Origin: JAJXWB01 sp047971685
GTDB taxonomy: Bacteria; Pseudomonadota; Alphaproteobacteria; Rhizobiales; Beijerinckiaceae
Length of the DNA stretch: 64,000 nt
NCBI GenBank assembly: GCA_047971685.1
Contig: JBKDZW010000003.1
Span: 1 to 64,000, forward strand
Direction of reading: 5' to 3'
Part shown: piece after piece, positions 34,950-42,141 of the stretch
Layout: each line of letters opens with the position of its first letter
Numbering within the stretch: the first letter of the stretch is position 1
Position numbers and translations under genes: made by a program
The notes under the pieces: generated by a model
What the model saw: the letters and a program-made list of their open reading frames with translations, nothing else
Database searches by the model: none
Told to the model about the DNA's origin: nothing

Positions 34950-35480
34950 TCACATTTCGTGACCCTTCTTCTTCATTTCTTCGCGCACGCGGGTCATCAT
35001 GTCTTGCGACATTTGCTGCTGCCAGCGTTGCAACTGGACATAGAGCGCGTTGAGAACGAGCGGCTGCTGCTCCACGAATTTCACGCCGCTCGCGCTCTTG
35101 AAAAAGGCGGAAGCGTCCTTGAGCTCCTGTTCGCTCAGCCGTTCCGCGTACAGGCGCCCGGCGATGTCGATCATCTCGTCGACGCGCTTGTCGAACTCCG
35201 GCTTGATCTGCTCCATCACCGCATTGAGATCCTTGATGAGATCCGGGCGCGTCTGGGTCAGGCGCGTGCCGATCTGGTCGAGGAATTGCGGGATGATGAT
35301 CGCAAAAGAACGCGACACGCCGGAATTGACGACGATTTCGCGGCCAAGCGCCAATTGGGCGGCGGTGGGCGGGGCGGGCGTGGCGGCGGGCGCTGCGGGC
35401 TGGGCTGCGGTCTGCGCTTGGGCAGGCGCGCCAAGCAGCGCGAGAAAGCCTAGAGCGCGGGCAAAGGTCTTGAACGACAC
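34950..35480 (-). CDS. DUF2059 exported protein
   Basis: A 176-residue protein with a signal peptide (1-22, ending AQAQ), an Ala/Pro/Thr-rich linker and a helical DUF2059 domain (from about 85) with ERLSEQELKDASAFFKSASG near 113-132. It starts with GTG at 35480, with AGGAG upstream. It sits between rpiA and gor on the minus strand with short gaps, so one transcript is possible. Members are periplasmic, function unknown. Confidence 0.88.
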   Translation of the reverse strand: MSFKTFARALGFLALLGAPAQAQTAAQPAAPAATPAPPTAAQLALGREIVVNSGVSRSFAIIIPQFLDQIGTRLTQTRPDLIKDLNAVMEQIKPEFDKRVDEMIDIAGRLYAERLSEQELKDASAFFKSASGVKFVEQQPLVLNALYVQLQRWQQQMSQDMMTRVREEMKKKGHEM

Positions 35481-35520
35481 GTTGTTCTCCTGTTTGGCGC
35501 AGGGGCCAGAAAATCAAAAA

Positions 35521-36240
35521 TCAGCCGGGCGACCCGATCAGGCGCACGCCGTCCGATCCGGCGATGATAACGGCGCTGGCCAGCCCGATGAACAGGCCGT
35601 GCTCCACAACGCCGGGAATGGCGACAAGTTTGGCGGCAAGCGTCTCCGGATCGTAAATCGCGCCGAGTGCGCAATCGAATATGCAATGCCCGCCATCGGT
35701 GACAAAAGCATGGCCGTTCGCATCCCGGCGCAGCAGGGGCTGGCCGGCAAGGCCACAGGCGGCGATGGCGCGCGCGATATGGCGGCGGGTCGATTCCATG
35801 CCGAAACGGTCGACCTCGACCGGAAGCGGAAAGCGGCCGAGGGTGGCCACCTGTTTCGAGGCGTCGGCGATGACCACCATTCTGGCGGAGGCCGCAGCCA
35901 CGATTTTTTCGCGCAGAAGCGCGCCGCCGCCGCCCTTGACGAGGCGCAGGGCGGAATCGAATTCGTCCGCGCCATCGATGGTCAGGTCCAGTTCGGGCGT
36001 TTCCTCAAGCGTCGAAAGCCGAATGCCGAGGCCTTGCGCCTGGGCGCGCGTGCGCTCGGAGGTCGGCACGCCCACGACATCGAGGCCATCGCGCACCATG
36101 GCGCCGAGGATATCGACGAAAAAAGCGGCGGTGGAGCCAGTGCCCAGCCCCAGCCGCATGCCGGGCGTCACGAATTCGGCGGCGCGGGCCGCAGCCTGCC
36201 GCTTGGCTTCGTCTTGTGAAATAAGGGCGGATCCGTTCAT
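35521..36240 (-). CDS. rpiA: Ribose-5-phosphate isomerase A
   Basis: A 239-residue RpiA that interconverts ribose 5-phosphate and ribulose 5-phosphate. All signature blocks are seen: LGLGTGSTAAFFVD (30-43), TIDGADE (87-93) with the active-site Asp, and KGGGGALLREKI (101-112) with the catalytic Glu. Length is normal. It is first in a possible rpiA-DUF2059-gor run. Confidence 0.96.
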   Translation of the reverse strand: MNGSALISQDEAKRQAAARAAEFVTPGMRLGLGTGSTAAFFVDILGAMVRDGLDVVGVPTSERTRAQAQGLGIRLSTLEETPELDLTIDGADEFDSALRLVKGGGGALLREKIVAAASARMVVIADASKQVATLGRFPLPVEVDRFGMESTRRHIARAIAACGLAGQPLLRRDANGHAFVTDGGHCIFDCALGAIYDPETLAAKLVAIPGVVEHGLFIGLASAVIIAGSDGVRLIGSPG

Positions 36241-36379
36241 GCCTGTCCCAGCGCTTATCGCAGCGGCGGGATAAAGGCTCCGGCGTCAAAACGCAATCGT
36301 CTGGTCAGAAACAGCGGACGGCGCGGCGGCGCAGGCGGCGCTCCCACTGCAAAAACCTGCGGCTTTTGCTGGCCCCGGA

Positions 36380-36751
36380 TCAGCGCGCAGGCGGCGTGCA
36401 GACGACGGAATCGTTGAGAACGTAACAGATCGACATGGCGCCGGAGCGCAGATCGACCCGGAAAACGCCGCCCTCGCGCTCGTGGCGGGAGGCGACAAGG
36501 CCGTATTCGCTCTGCTGCATGGCGGTTGCGCCTTCGCCGGGCGGATAGCAGAGCGTGGCGCCGACGGAGCCCTCCTTAAGGCCATATTGGCAGGCGCCGA
36601 TTTCCCCGGTCGCCTTGTCCAGACGGTAAACGCGATTGAGATCGGTCTCGGGCGCGGCGAGGAATTCGTAATTGGACGCCGCCACGGCCAAGGTCGAGGC
36701 GACGGCGCTGAATGCGAGCGCCAGGACGGTGCGGGCGAGCGGACGATTCAT
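36380..36751 (-). CDS. Small exported protein of unknown function
   Basis: A 123-residue protein. A signal peptide covers about 1-25 (ending VAAS), then a mature part reading YRLDKATGEIGACQYGLKE and a C-terminal SICYVLNDSVVCTPP; three to four cysteines. The repeated strand pattern suggests a small beta fold, perhaps a blade-like element, that I do not recognise. The ATG at 36751 is chosen for the signal peptide; the frame is open further upstream. Divergent from gph. Confidence 0.7.
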   Translation of the reverse strand: MNRPLARTVLALAFSAVASTLAVAASNYEFLAAPETDLNRVYRLDKATGEIGACQYGLKEGSVGATLCYPPGEGATAMQQSEYGLVASRHEREGGVFRVDLRSGAMSICYVLNDSVVCTPPAR

Positions 36752-36852
36752 GAAACAGCCTTCGGTGACGAGACTGTCCCAAAAGAGCGCGAACATGGTT
36801 AATAATGCGTTGACATGCTTGCCGCGCGCCGCAAACCGGCCTAACCGGAGGC

Positions 36853-37545
36853 ATGCGCGGCCAGAAACTTCTCGTATTCGACCTCGACGGCACACTGGCC
36901 GAGACCGCCGGCGACCTGATCGGCACGCTCAACTTCATTCTCGAGCGCGAGAAACTTGCGCCGATCGACCTGGCGGACGCCCGGTTTCTGCTGGGGGCGG
37001 GCGCGCGGGCGCTGATCCGGCGCGGGTTCGACGCGCAAAAAATTCCGCTCGATCCGGCAAAGCTCGACCGGCTGTTCGGCGAATTTCTGGCCCATTACGA
37101 GGCCCATATCGCCGACCGCAGCCATTTGTTCCCCGGCGTAGTAGCGGCGCTCGACCGGTTCGAGGCCGCAGGCTGGGCCTTTGCGGTCTGCACCAACAAG
37201 ATCGAGGCGCCGGCCCGCAAATTGCTCGAACTGCTCGGCGTCGCCGGAAGATTCCGCGCCATCGTCGGGCAGGACACGTTTGCAATCGCCAAGCCCGACC
37301 CGCGCGTTCTCGAAAAAACGATCGAACTGGCCGGGGGATCGCCTGAGGCCGCCATCATGGTGGGAGATTCGCGCACCGATATCGACACCGCGCGCCGGCT
37401 CGGCGTTCCGGTCGTCGCCGTCGATTTCGGCTATACCGACATTCCCGTCCGCGATCTTGGCCCCGACAGGACGATTTCGCATTTCGACGATTTATGGGAA
37501 GCGGTCGCCGAACTTGCGCTTGACCGCCCCGCGCGGCCCGCCTAA
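36853..37545 (+). CDS. gph: HAD-superfamily phosphatase, phosphoglycolate phosphatase-like
   Basis: A 230-residue HAD hydrolase. Motif I is FDLDGTLAET (9-18) with nucleophile D10, motif II CTNK, motif III with the Lys in KPDP, and motif IV GDSRTDIDTAR. The alpha-helical cap between motifs I and II is of the Gph type, which removes 2-phosphoglycolate formed in DNA repair or by Rubisco. Substrate assignment rests on overall likeness. tRNA-Val lies 26 bases downstream. Confidence 0.9.
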   Translation: MRGQKLLVFDLDGTLAETAGDLIGTLNFILEREKLAPIDLADARFLLGAGARALIRRGFDAQKIPLDPAKLDRLFGEFLAHYEAHIADRSHLFPGVVAALDRFEAAGWAFAVCTNKIEAPARKLLELLGVAGRFRAIVGQDTFAIAKPDPRVLEKTIELAGGSPEAAIMVGDSRTDIDTARRLGVPVVAVDFGYTDIPVRDLGPDRTISHFDDLWEAVAELALDRPARPA

Positions 37546-37571
37546 ACCCTGCCCACCCGGCGCAAGCCAGA

Positions 37572-37646
37572 GGGCGCGTAGCTCAGCGGGAGAGCACTCC
37601 CTTCACACGGGAGGGGTCACAGGTTCAATCCCTGTCGCGCCCACCA
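37572..37646 (+). tRNA. tRNA-Val, anticodon CAC
   Basis: The 75-base sequence folds into a full cloverleaf. The acceptor stem is GGGCGCG/CGCGCCC (37572-37578 with 37636-37642), with A as discriminator and an encoded CCA. The D-arm is GCTC...GAGC, the anticodon stem CTCCC/GGGAG around the loop TTCACAC, and the T-arm ACAGG-TTCAATC-CCTGT. The anticodon CAC reads GTG valine codons. Confidence 0.97.
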
Positions 37647-38073
37647 TTCCTCGACATCCCTGTTTATTGCCGCATCCGGATTTGACGCCCGCCGGACTTC
37701 AGGCGCCAAAGCGCGCGACCCGTTGCGGGCGACGCGCCGGGCGACCGCTAGGGCCGTCAGTCAGAAGAAGCTGTCCGTCAAAAGATGCTTGTCAGGCGGA
37801 GGAAAAGGCGCAGCCCGCGAGAGGGTTAACGTGGGCTGCGCCGGCGCCCCGCGACCATCGGCGCGGTCACGGAACGAATTTGCGTCGAAACCGACGCAGT
37901 TCTTGGAGGGGGGCTGACTTCGGCCGCCGCTTTGGGCCGAGCGCAGCTTCTCATTTCTCAGATGAGATTTGTCGCGCATTCACATGACACATGTATGTCT
38001 GGGCGCAGGCCTTCTTGTCTGGTTTGTGTCTGGGAATTTACCGCCCTATGGTTTGGGCTCGACAGTTTTTTAG

Positions 38074-38105
38074 ATGCGTGGCTTGGTTTTACATGCGTGG
38101 CTTGG
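38074..38105. repeat. 13-bp direct repeat with 19-bp period
   Basis: ATGCGTGGCTTGG occurs at 38074-38086 and 38093-38105, about 64-95 bases before the response-regulator start. The period of nearly two helical turns would suit tandem binding sites of an OmpR-type regulator, possibly the product of the downstream gene itself. Confidence 0.5.
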
Positions 38106-38123
38106 GTGGAAAGCCCCCAAGCC
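38099..38123 (+). promoter_or_regulatory. Stem-loop in the leader of the two-component operon
   Basis: GGCTTGGG pairs with CCCAAGCC across a short loop (38099-38106 with 38116-38123). It overlaps the second direct repeat and lies 46 bases before the GTG start of the response regulator. It has no following T-run, so it is more likely an operator or leader structure than a terminator. Confidence 0.35.
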
Positions 38124-38168
38124 AGGGGGCCGCAAAAGCCGGGGATCCACAACAGATAGCAGCTCGCC

Positions 38169-38888
38169 GTGACCGAAGTCGCATCCGTTCTGCTGATCGA
38201 GGATGATTCCGAAATCGGCGCCCTGATCTCGCGCTATCTCGGCGCGAACCAGTTTTTCGTCACGACAGTCGAGAACGGCGCGGCGATGGACGAGGCGTTG
38301 CGCCGCCGCACCTTCGATCTCGTACTGCTCGATCTCAACCTGCCGGGCGAGAACGGACTGTCCATCTGCCGCCGCCTGCGGCGCGAAAACGCCATTCCCA
38401 TCGTCATCGTCACGGCGCACGGCGAGGATGTCGACAAAATCGTCGGGCTCGAAATGGGCGCCGACGATTATATCGCCAAGCCCTTCAATCCCCGCGAGCT
38501 GCTGGCGCGCATCCGCGCGGTGTTGCGGCGCGCCACGAGCGATCAGCCCTCCATCGCCGACATGCAGCGCCAGGTCTATCGCTTCAGCGGCTGGCGGGTG
38601 GACGTGACGGCGCGCGAGGTCGTTGCGCCCTCGGGCACGCAGATCGCCATGACGGCGGCCGAGTTCGACCTGCTCTACGCCTTGTGCGAACACCCCAACC
38701 GCGTGTTGACGCGCGACCAGCTCATCGGACTCACGCATGGACCGGTCGAGGGTCCGCACGAACGCTCCATCGACACATTGATCTCGCGGCTGCGTCAGAA
38801 GATGGAGACAGATCAGTGCGCCCCCCGCCTGATCCAGACGATCCGCTCGGAAGGCTACATGTTTACCGCTCAGGTCTCGCGGCGATGA
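38169..38888 (+). CDS. OmpR-family response regulator
   Basis: A 239-residue regulator. The receiver domain (1-120) has acidic pair ED11-12, phospho-acceptor D55 in LVLLDLNLPG, T83 in VTAH and K105 in AKPFNPREL. The winged-helix effector domain (about 137-235) includes TAAEFDLLYALCEHPNRVLTRDQL, quoted in part. The start is GTG. Its stop overlaps the kinase ATG (ATGA), so the two are translationally coupled. It most resembles TorR/OmpR-like regulators; the signal is unknown. Confidence 0.94.
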   Translation: MTEVASVLLIEDDSEIGALISRYLGANQFFVTTVENGAAMDEALRRRTFDLVLLDLNLPGENGLSICRRLRRENAIPIVIVTAHGEDVDKIVGLEMGADDYIAKPFNPRELLARIRAVLRRATSDQPSIADMQRQVYRFSGWRVDVTAREVVAPSGTQIAMTAAEFDLLYALCEHPNRVLTRDQLIGLTHGPVEGPHERSIDTLISRLRQKMETDQCAPRLIQTIRSEGYMFTAQVSRR

Positions 38889-40252
38889 AACGCATCTGGC
38901 GCTGGCTGCGCCCGGACAGTCTTGGCGCACAGATCGCCATGGTTCTGTTTGCAGCCATCGTGCTGTACCAGGCCGTCGTCGCCACAATCTATATCTTCTC
39001 CGACCCCGCATCGCGGACGCCGATCATCGAGCCGGCCGAGGCGATCGCGGGAGCTGCGACCGCCATCGACCACGTTATGCCGGAACGGCGCGCCGAGATG
39101 ATCGCGGATGTGGCGCGCATCGCCCCCTGGCTGAAATTCTCCGTTCTCGACGAGCCGCCGAGCGGCGTCAAAACCGCGCCGGCGACGGGGTTCGCCGAAC
39201 TCATCCGCAAGCGCCTTTGGCCCGACGCAGTCGTCCTTGCGCCCGAAGCCGACATACCGCTGATCGACAACGGCCTCACCATCGCCTTGCGCCAGGGCGG
39301 CTATCTGAGCGTAACGATCACGCAGGCGCGCCGCTCGGAAATGCTGGAGGAGGAATTGCGCGGCACAGGCATCCGGCGCCTGGGAGTGTCACACAATCTG
39401 GAAAACTCGGCCGCGCTGTTTCTCGTCTCCGCGCTGCTGCTCACCATCTGGCTGACGCTCGCCGTCATCGCGCCGCTCTACCGGCTCATGCGCCAGGCCG
39501 AGAAATTGCCGGTCAATCGCGGCAAGTACGAGCCGATCAAGGAAACGGGGCCGATGGAAATCCGCGAGCTCTCGCGCGCGCTCAACCGCATGCAGGGACG
39601 CATCGAATCCATGATCGAATCGCGCTCGCGCGCGCTGGCCGCCATCAGCCACGATCTGCGCACCATCATCACGCGCCTTCGGCTGCGCTCCGAATTCATC
39701 GGCGACGATGCGCTCAAGAGCAAGATGCTGAAAGATGTGGAGACCATGGATTCCATGCTCCACAAAAACCTCGTCTATCTGCGCGGCGAGAAGGAAAGCA
39801 CGGGCGCCGGGCTCATCGACCTCGACAGCGTGCTGCAAACCATCGTCGACGAATTCTCCGATCTCGGCCATGAGATCGGCTATGCCGGCGGGCAGCGCCA
39901 GACCGTCTACGGATCGCTCGAGGATCTGCAACGCCTGTTCTCAAATCTCGTCGAAAACGCCGTCAATCACGGCAGGCATGTCTTCGTCACCGCATCCGCG
40001 CCGAAAAACGGCTTCATCCTGGTCGATGTCGCAGACGACGGGCCGGGCATTCCCGCCGCCATGAAAGACCAATTGCTCGAACCTTTCGTGCGCGGCGAAC
40101 CCGCGCGCACGCTCGACAGCAAGAGCGGCTTTGGCCTCGGGCTTTCCATCGTCGTATCGCTGGTCGAACAGGCCGGCGGCAAGTTTCAGTTGCTCGACCG
40201 TCCTCCCAACGGACTGATCGCGCGCGTCGCCCTGCCCGCCGCATTCAATTGA
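38885..40252 (+). CDS. EnvZ-type sensor histidine kinase with altered H-box
   Basis: A 455-residue kinase. Membrane segments at about 17-37 and 175-197 flank a periplasmic sensor of about 135 residues. A HAMP domain (198-250) follows, then the phospho-acceptor H256 in AAISHDLRTIITRLRLRSE and a HATPase domain with N in LVENAVNHG, G1 in DDGPGIP and G2 in GFGLGLSIV. The H-box normally reads RTPLTRL; here the conserved proline is isoleucine (residue 261), which may alter the kinase/phosphatase balance. Overlaps its response regulator by four bases. Confidence 0.92.
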   Translation: MKRIWRWLRPDSLGAQIAMVLFAAIVLYQAVVATIYIFSDPASRTPIIEPAEAIAGAATAIDHVMPERRAEMIADVARIAPWLKFSVLDEPPSGVKTAPATGFAELIRKRLWPDAVVLAPEADIPLIDNGLTIALRQGGYLSVTITQARRSEMLEEELRGTGIRRLGVSHNLENSAALFLVSALLLTIWLTLAVIAPLYRLMRQAEKLPVNRGKYEPIKETGPMEIRELSRALNRMQGRIESMIESRSRALAAISHDLRTIITRLRLRSEFIGDDALKSKMLKDVETMDSMLHKNLVYLRGEKESTGAGLIDLDSVLQTIVDEFSDLGHEIGYAGGQRQTVYGSLEDLQRLFSNLVENAVNHGRHVFVTASAPKNGFILVDVADDGPGIPAAMKDQLLEPFVRGEPARTLDSKSGFGLGLSIVVSLVEQAGGKFQLLDRPPNGLIARVALPAAFN

Positions 40253-40285
40253 GATTTCGCACCAGTTTTCGCACACGAAATGCCT

Positions 40286-40417
40286 GCGAATGCGCTTACG
40301 CGCACACGCTGTGCTCATCGAGGCGAATGCGCTTACGCGCACACGCTGTGCTCATCGAGGCGAATGCGCTTACGCGCACACGCAGCCTTCAAGGCGAATG
40401 CGCTTACGCGCACACGC
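40286..40417. repeat. Tandem array of 34-37 bp units, four copies
   Basis: Units start at 40286, 40323, 40360 and 40394. The first two are identical over 37 bp, the third is shortened to 34 and the fourth keeps only the 24-bp core, which includes the palindromic TGCGCTTACGCGCA. It lies between the convergent kinase and amidase genes, and the amidase stop codon (40404-40406) is inside the last unit. The earlier units look like duplicated gene-end sequence. Confidence 0.95.
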
Positions 40418-41822
40418 CTGGCTTACGCGTACGCCAGGGGCGTTCCTGTTCGAGTTGCGCGGCAAGACGGAACAGCGTCCCCTCGTCGCCGAAACGGCCC
40501 GCAAACATCATTCCGAGCGGCAGGCCCGCCGCGTTCCACGCCAGCGGCACGGACATGGCGGGCTGACCGGACATGTTGAACATTGCGGTCGCCGGCATAT
40601 AGGCGGCAAGCGTCGCAGAGATAGTCGAGAGATCGCCCATCGTGTCGATCTCGCCCAGTTTCAGCGGCGGCCGGCAAAGGGTCGGCTGCAACAGCACGTC
40701 GAAATCGGTGAAAAATTCGGCAAGCGCGCGCGAAATGCGGAAGGCGTCGAGCTGGGCCGCCACATAATCGACAGAACTGCGCTTGGCCGCATTATGGGCG
40801 ACAACCAAAGTCAGCTTCTCGAATTCCTCCTCCGTCGCCTTGCGGCCAAGCGTTTCTTCGGCAAGGCGCACGGAGAGCGCCGTATTGGCGCCCGTTATGA
40901 GCGAGAGCGCATCGGTGGGGGAAACCGGCAGCACGGGCGCCTTCTCCACAACCTCGTGGCCGAGCTTTTCCAGCATTTGCGCGACATCGCGCACGGCAGC
41001 CGCAATCTCCGGGTCAATGGCCGCGCCCGACGGCGCGCGATCGGTGAAGGCGATGCGCAGGCGACCGGGATCGCGGCGCACCTCATCGGCGAAGGGCAAT
41101 GCGGGCGGCGCGTGATAGGGGCTGACGAGTTCCGGCCCCTCGGTGGCGTCGAGCATGGCGGCGCTATCGCGCACGCTGATCGAGACGACATGGCCGATGG
41201 AAAACCCGCCCCATCCCTCGCCGCGATCGGGGCCGGACGGCGTGCGTGCGCGCGTCGGCTTGAGGCCGAACACACCGCAGGCGGATGCGGGAATGCGGAT
41301 CGAGCCGCCGCCATCGGAGGCGTGCGCTACGGGCAGGATGCGAGCCGCCACCGCAGCCGCCGCGCCGCCCGACGAACCGCCGGAGGAATGTTCGGGATTC
41401 CAGGGATTGCGGGTCGCACCGTGCAGCCTCGTCTCGGTCGTCGGCATCAGGCCCCATTCGGGCGAAGAACTCTTGCCGAAGACGACGAGGCCGGCGTCGA
41501 GAAAGCGCTGCGCCAGCGTATCCGTATGATCGGCGACGTAATTGCGGTTGAGCGAGGCGCCGAAGGTCGTGCGCGTGCCGGCGATCAGGTTGAGGTCTTT
41601 CAACAGAAAGGGCACGCCGCGAAAAGGACCGTCCGGCAATCCCTTTTCGATTTGCGCACGCGCGAAATCATAATGCCTGACGACGACGGCGTTGATCTGC
41701 GGGTCGATCTTTTCGGTGCGCTCTATCGCCTCGTCGAGCAATTCCCGCGCCCCGACCTGGCCGCGCCGCACCAGCTCGGCAAGGCCGAGCGCATCGAACG
41801 AATCGTATTCCTTGAAACCCAT
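40404..41822 (-). CDS. Amidase-signature family protein
   Basis: A 472-residue serine hydrolase. The Ser-cisSer-Lys triad is present: K75 in FLLKDLN, GGSSGG at 148-153, and S174 in DGGGSIRIPA. The length fits the AtzF/GatA-like amidases. The GatB/GatC partners are absent, so this is a free-standing amidase rather than the tRNA amidotransferase subunit. Its last codons (PGVCA, stop) are encoded by the terminal unit of the 40286-40417 array, so its C-terminus has been shaped by the repeat. Substrate unknown. Confidence 0.9.
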   Translation of the reverse strand: MGFKEYDSFDALGLAELVRRGQVGARELLDEAIERTEKIDPQINAVVVRHYDFARAQIEKGLPDGPFRGVPFLLKDLNLIAGTRTTFGASLNRNYVADHTDTLAQRFLDAGLVVFGKSSSPEWGLMPTTETRLHGATRNPWNPEHSSGGSSGGAAAAVAARILPVAHASDGGGSIRIPASACGVFGLKPTRARTPSGPDRGEGWGGFSIGHVVSISVRDSAAMLDATEGPELVSPYHAPPALPFADEVRRDPGRLRIAFTDRAPSGAAIDPEIAAAVRDVAQMLEKLGHEVVEKAPVLPVSPTDALSLITGANTALSVRLAEETLGRKATEEEFEKLTLVVAHNAAKRSSVDYVAAQLDAFRISRALAEFFTDFDVLLQPTLCRPPLKLGEIDTMGDLSTISATLAAYMPATAMFNMSGQPAMSVPLAWNAAGLPLGMMFAGRFGDEGTLFRLAAQLEQERPWRTRKPGVCA

Positions 41823-42011
41823 GTCGTGTCCTCTCCGGAATACAAATTAGTGGGAATTTCTCCGCGCGCCAGTGGGCTTGCGCACGCATGCGCGCAACGC
41901 GCATCCATGCCGCGCAAATCGGGAAGCAGGCAATGCGCGCCGGACGTTGCATACCCGCTGCCGCGAGCGTCCGCACGGCGGGCGGGCGCATGCGCCGATC
42001 CGCATTGACGC

Positions 42012-42093
42012 TGCACGGCGCTGGCGCCTATCGTGACGATGCACGGCGCAGGCGCCTATCGTGGCCATGCGCGGCGCGGGCGCTGTCGTTTCG
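42012..42093. repeat. 28-bp tandem array, about three copies
   Basis: Units start at 42012, 42040 and 42068 and share the core GCACGGCGC(T/A)GGCGCC; the first two differ at only three positions and the third is more diverged. It occupies the 319-base region between the divergent amidase and acyl-CoA ligase genes and ends 49 bases before the ligase ATG. The rest of this region (41823-42011) is rich in TGCGCGCA-like alternating G/C but shows no gene. Confidence 0.85.
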
Positions 42094-42141
42094 CCAGGGC
42101 TTACGTCGAACGGACGCCAACGCTCAGCAGAGGAGACGGCG

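Larger units (their letters stand above)
37647..38168. other. 522-base gene-free region downstream of tRNA-Val
   Basis: No credible gene is seen. The region contains small hairpins (for example TCTCA...TGAGA near 37951-37969), a spaced direct repeat at 38074-38105 and a strong stem at 38099-38123. It may hold the promoter of the two-component genes and possibly a small RNA. Lower GC in the second half sets it apart from its neighbours. No integrase or tRNA-3'-end duplication was found, so there is no sign of an integrated element. Confidence 0.5.

Noticed and set aside
37723..37917. Small frames in the region downstream of tRNA-Val.
   Set aside because: No ribosome binding sites, low-complexity basic translations and overlapping competitors on the other strand.
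37572..38168. tRNA-Val as the attachment site of an integrated element.
   Set aside because: No integrase, no repeat of the tRNA 3' end, and the genes to the right are an ordinary two-component pair.
40286..40417. Array of 34-37 bp units that looks at first like a CRISPR.
   Set aside because: The repeats are directly adjacent with no unique spacers, only four copies, and no cas genes nearby; it is a plain tandem repeat.
40404..41822. Amidase as the GatA subunit of tRNA amidotransferase.
   Set aside because: No gatB or gatC adjacent and the sequence between the motifs fits stand-alone amidases better.
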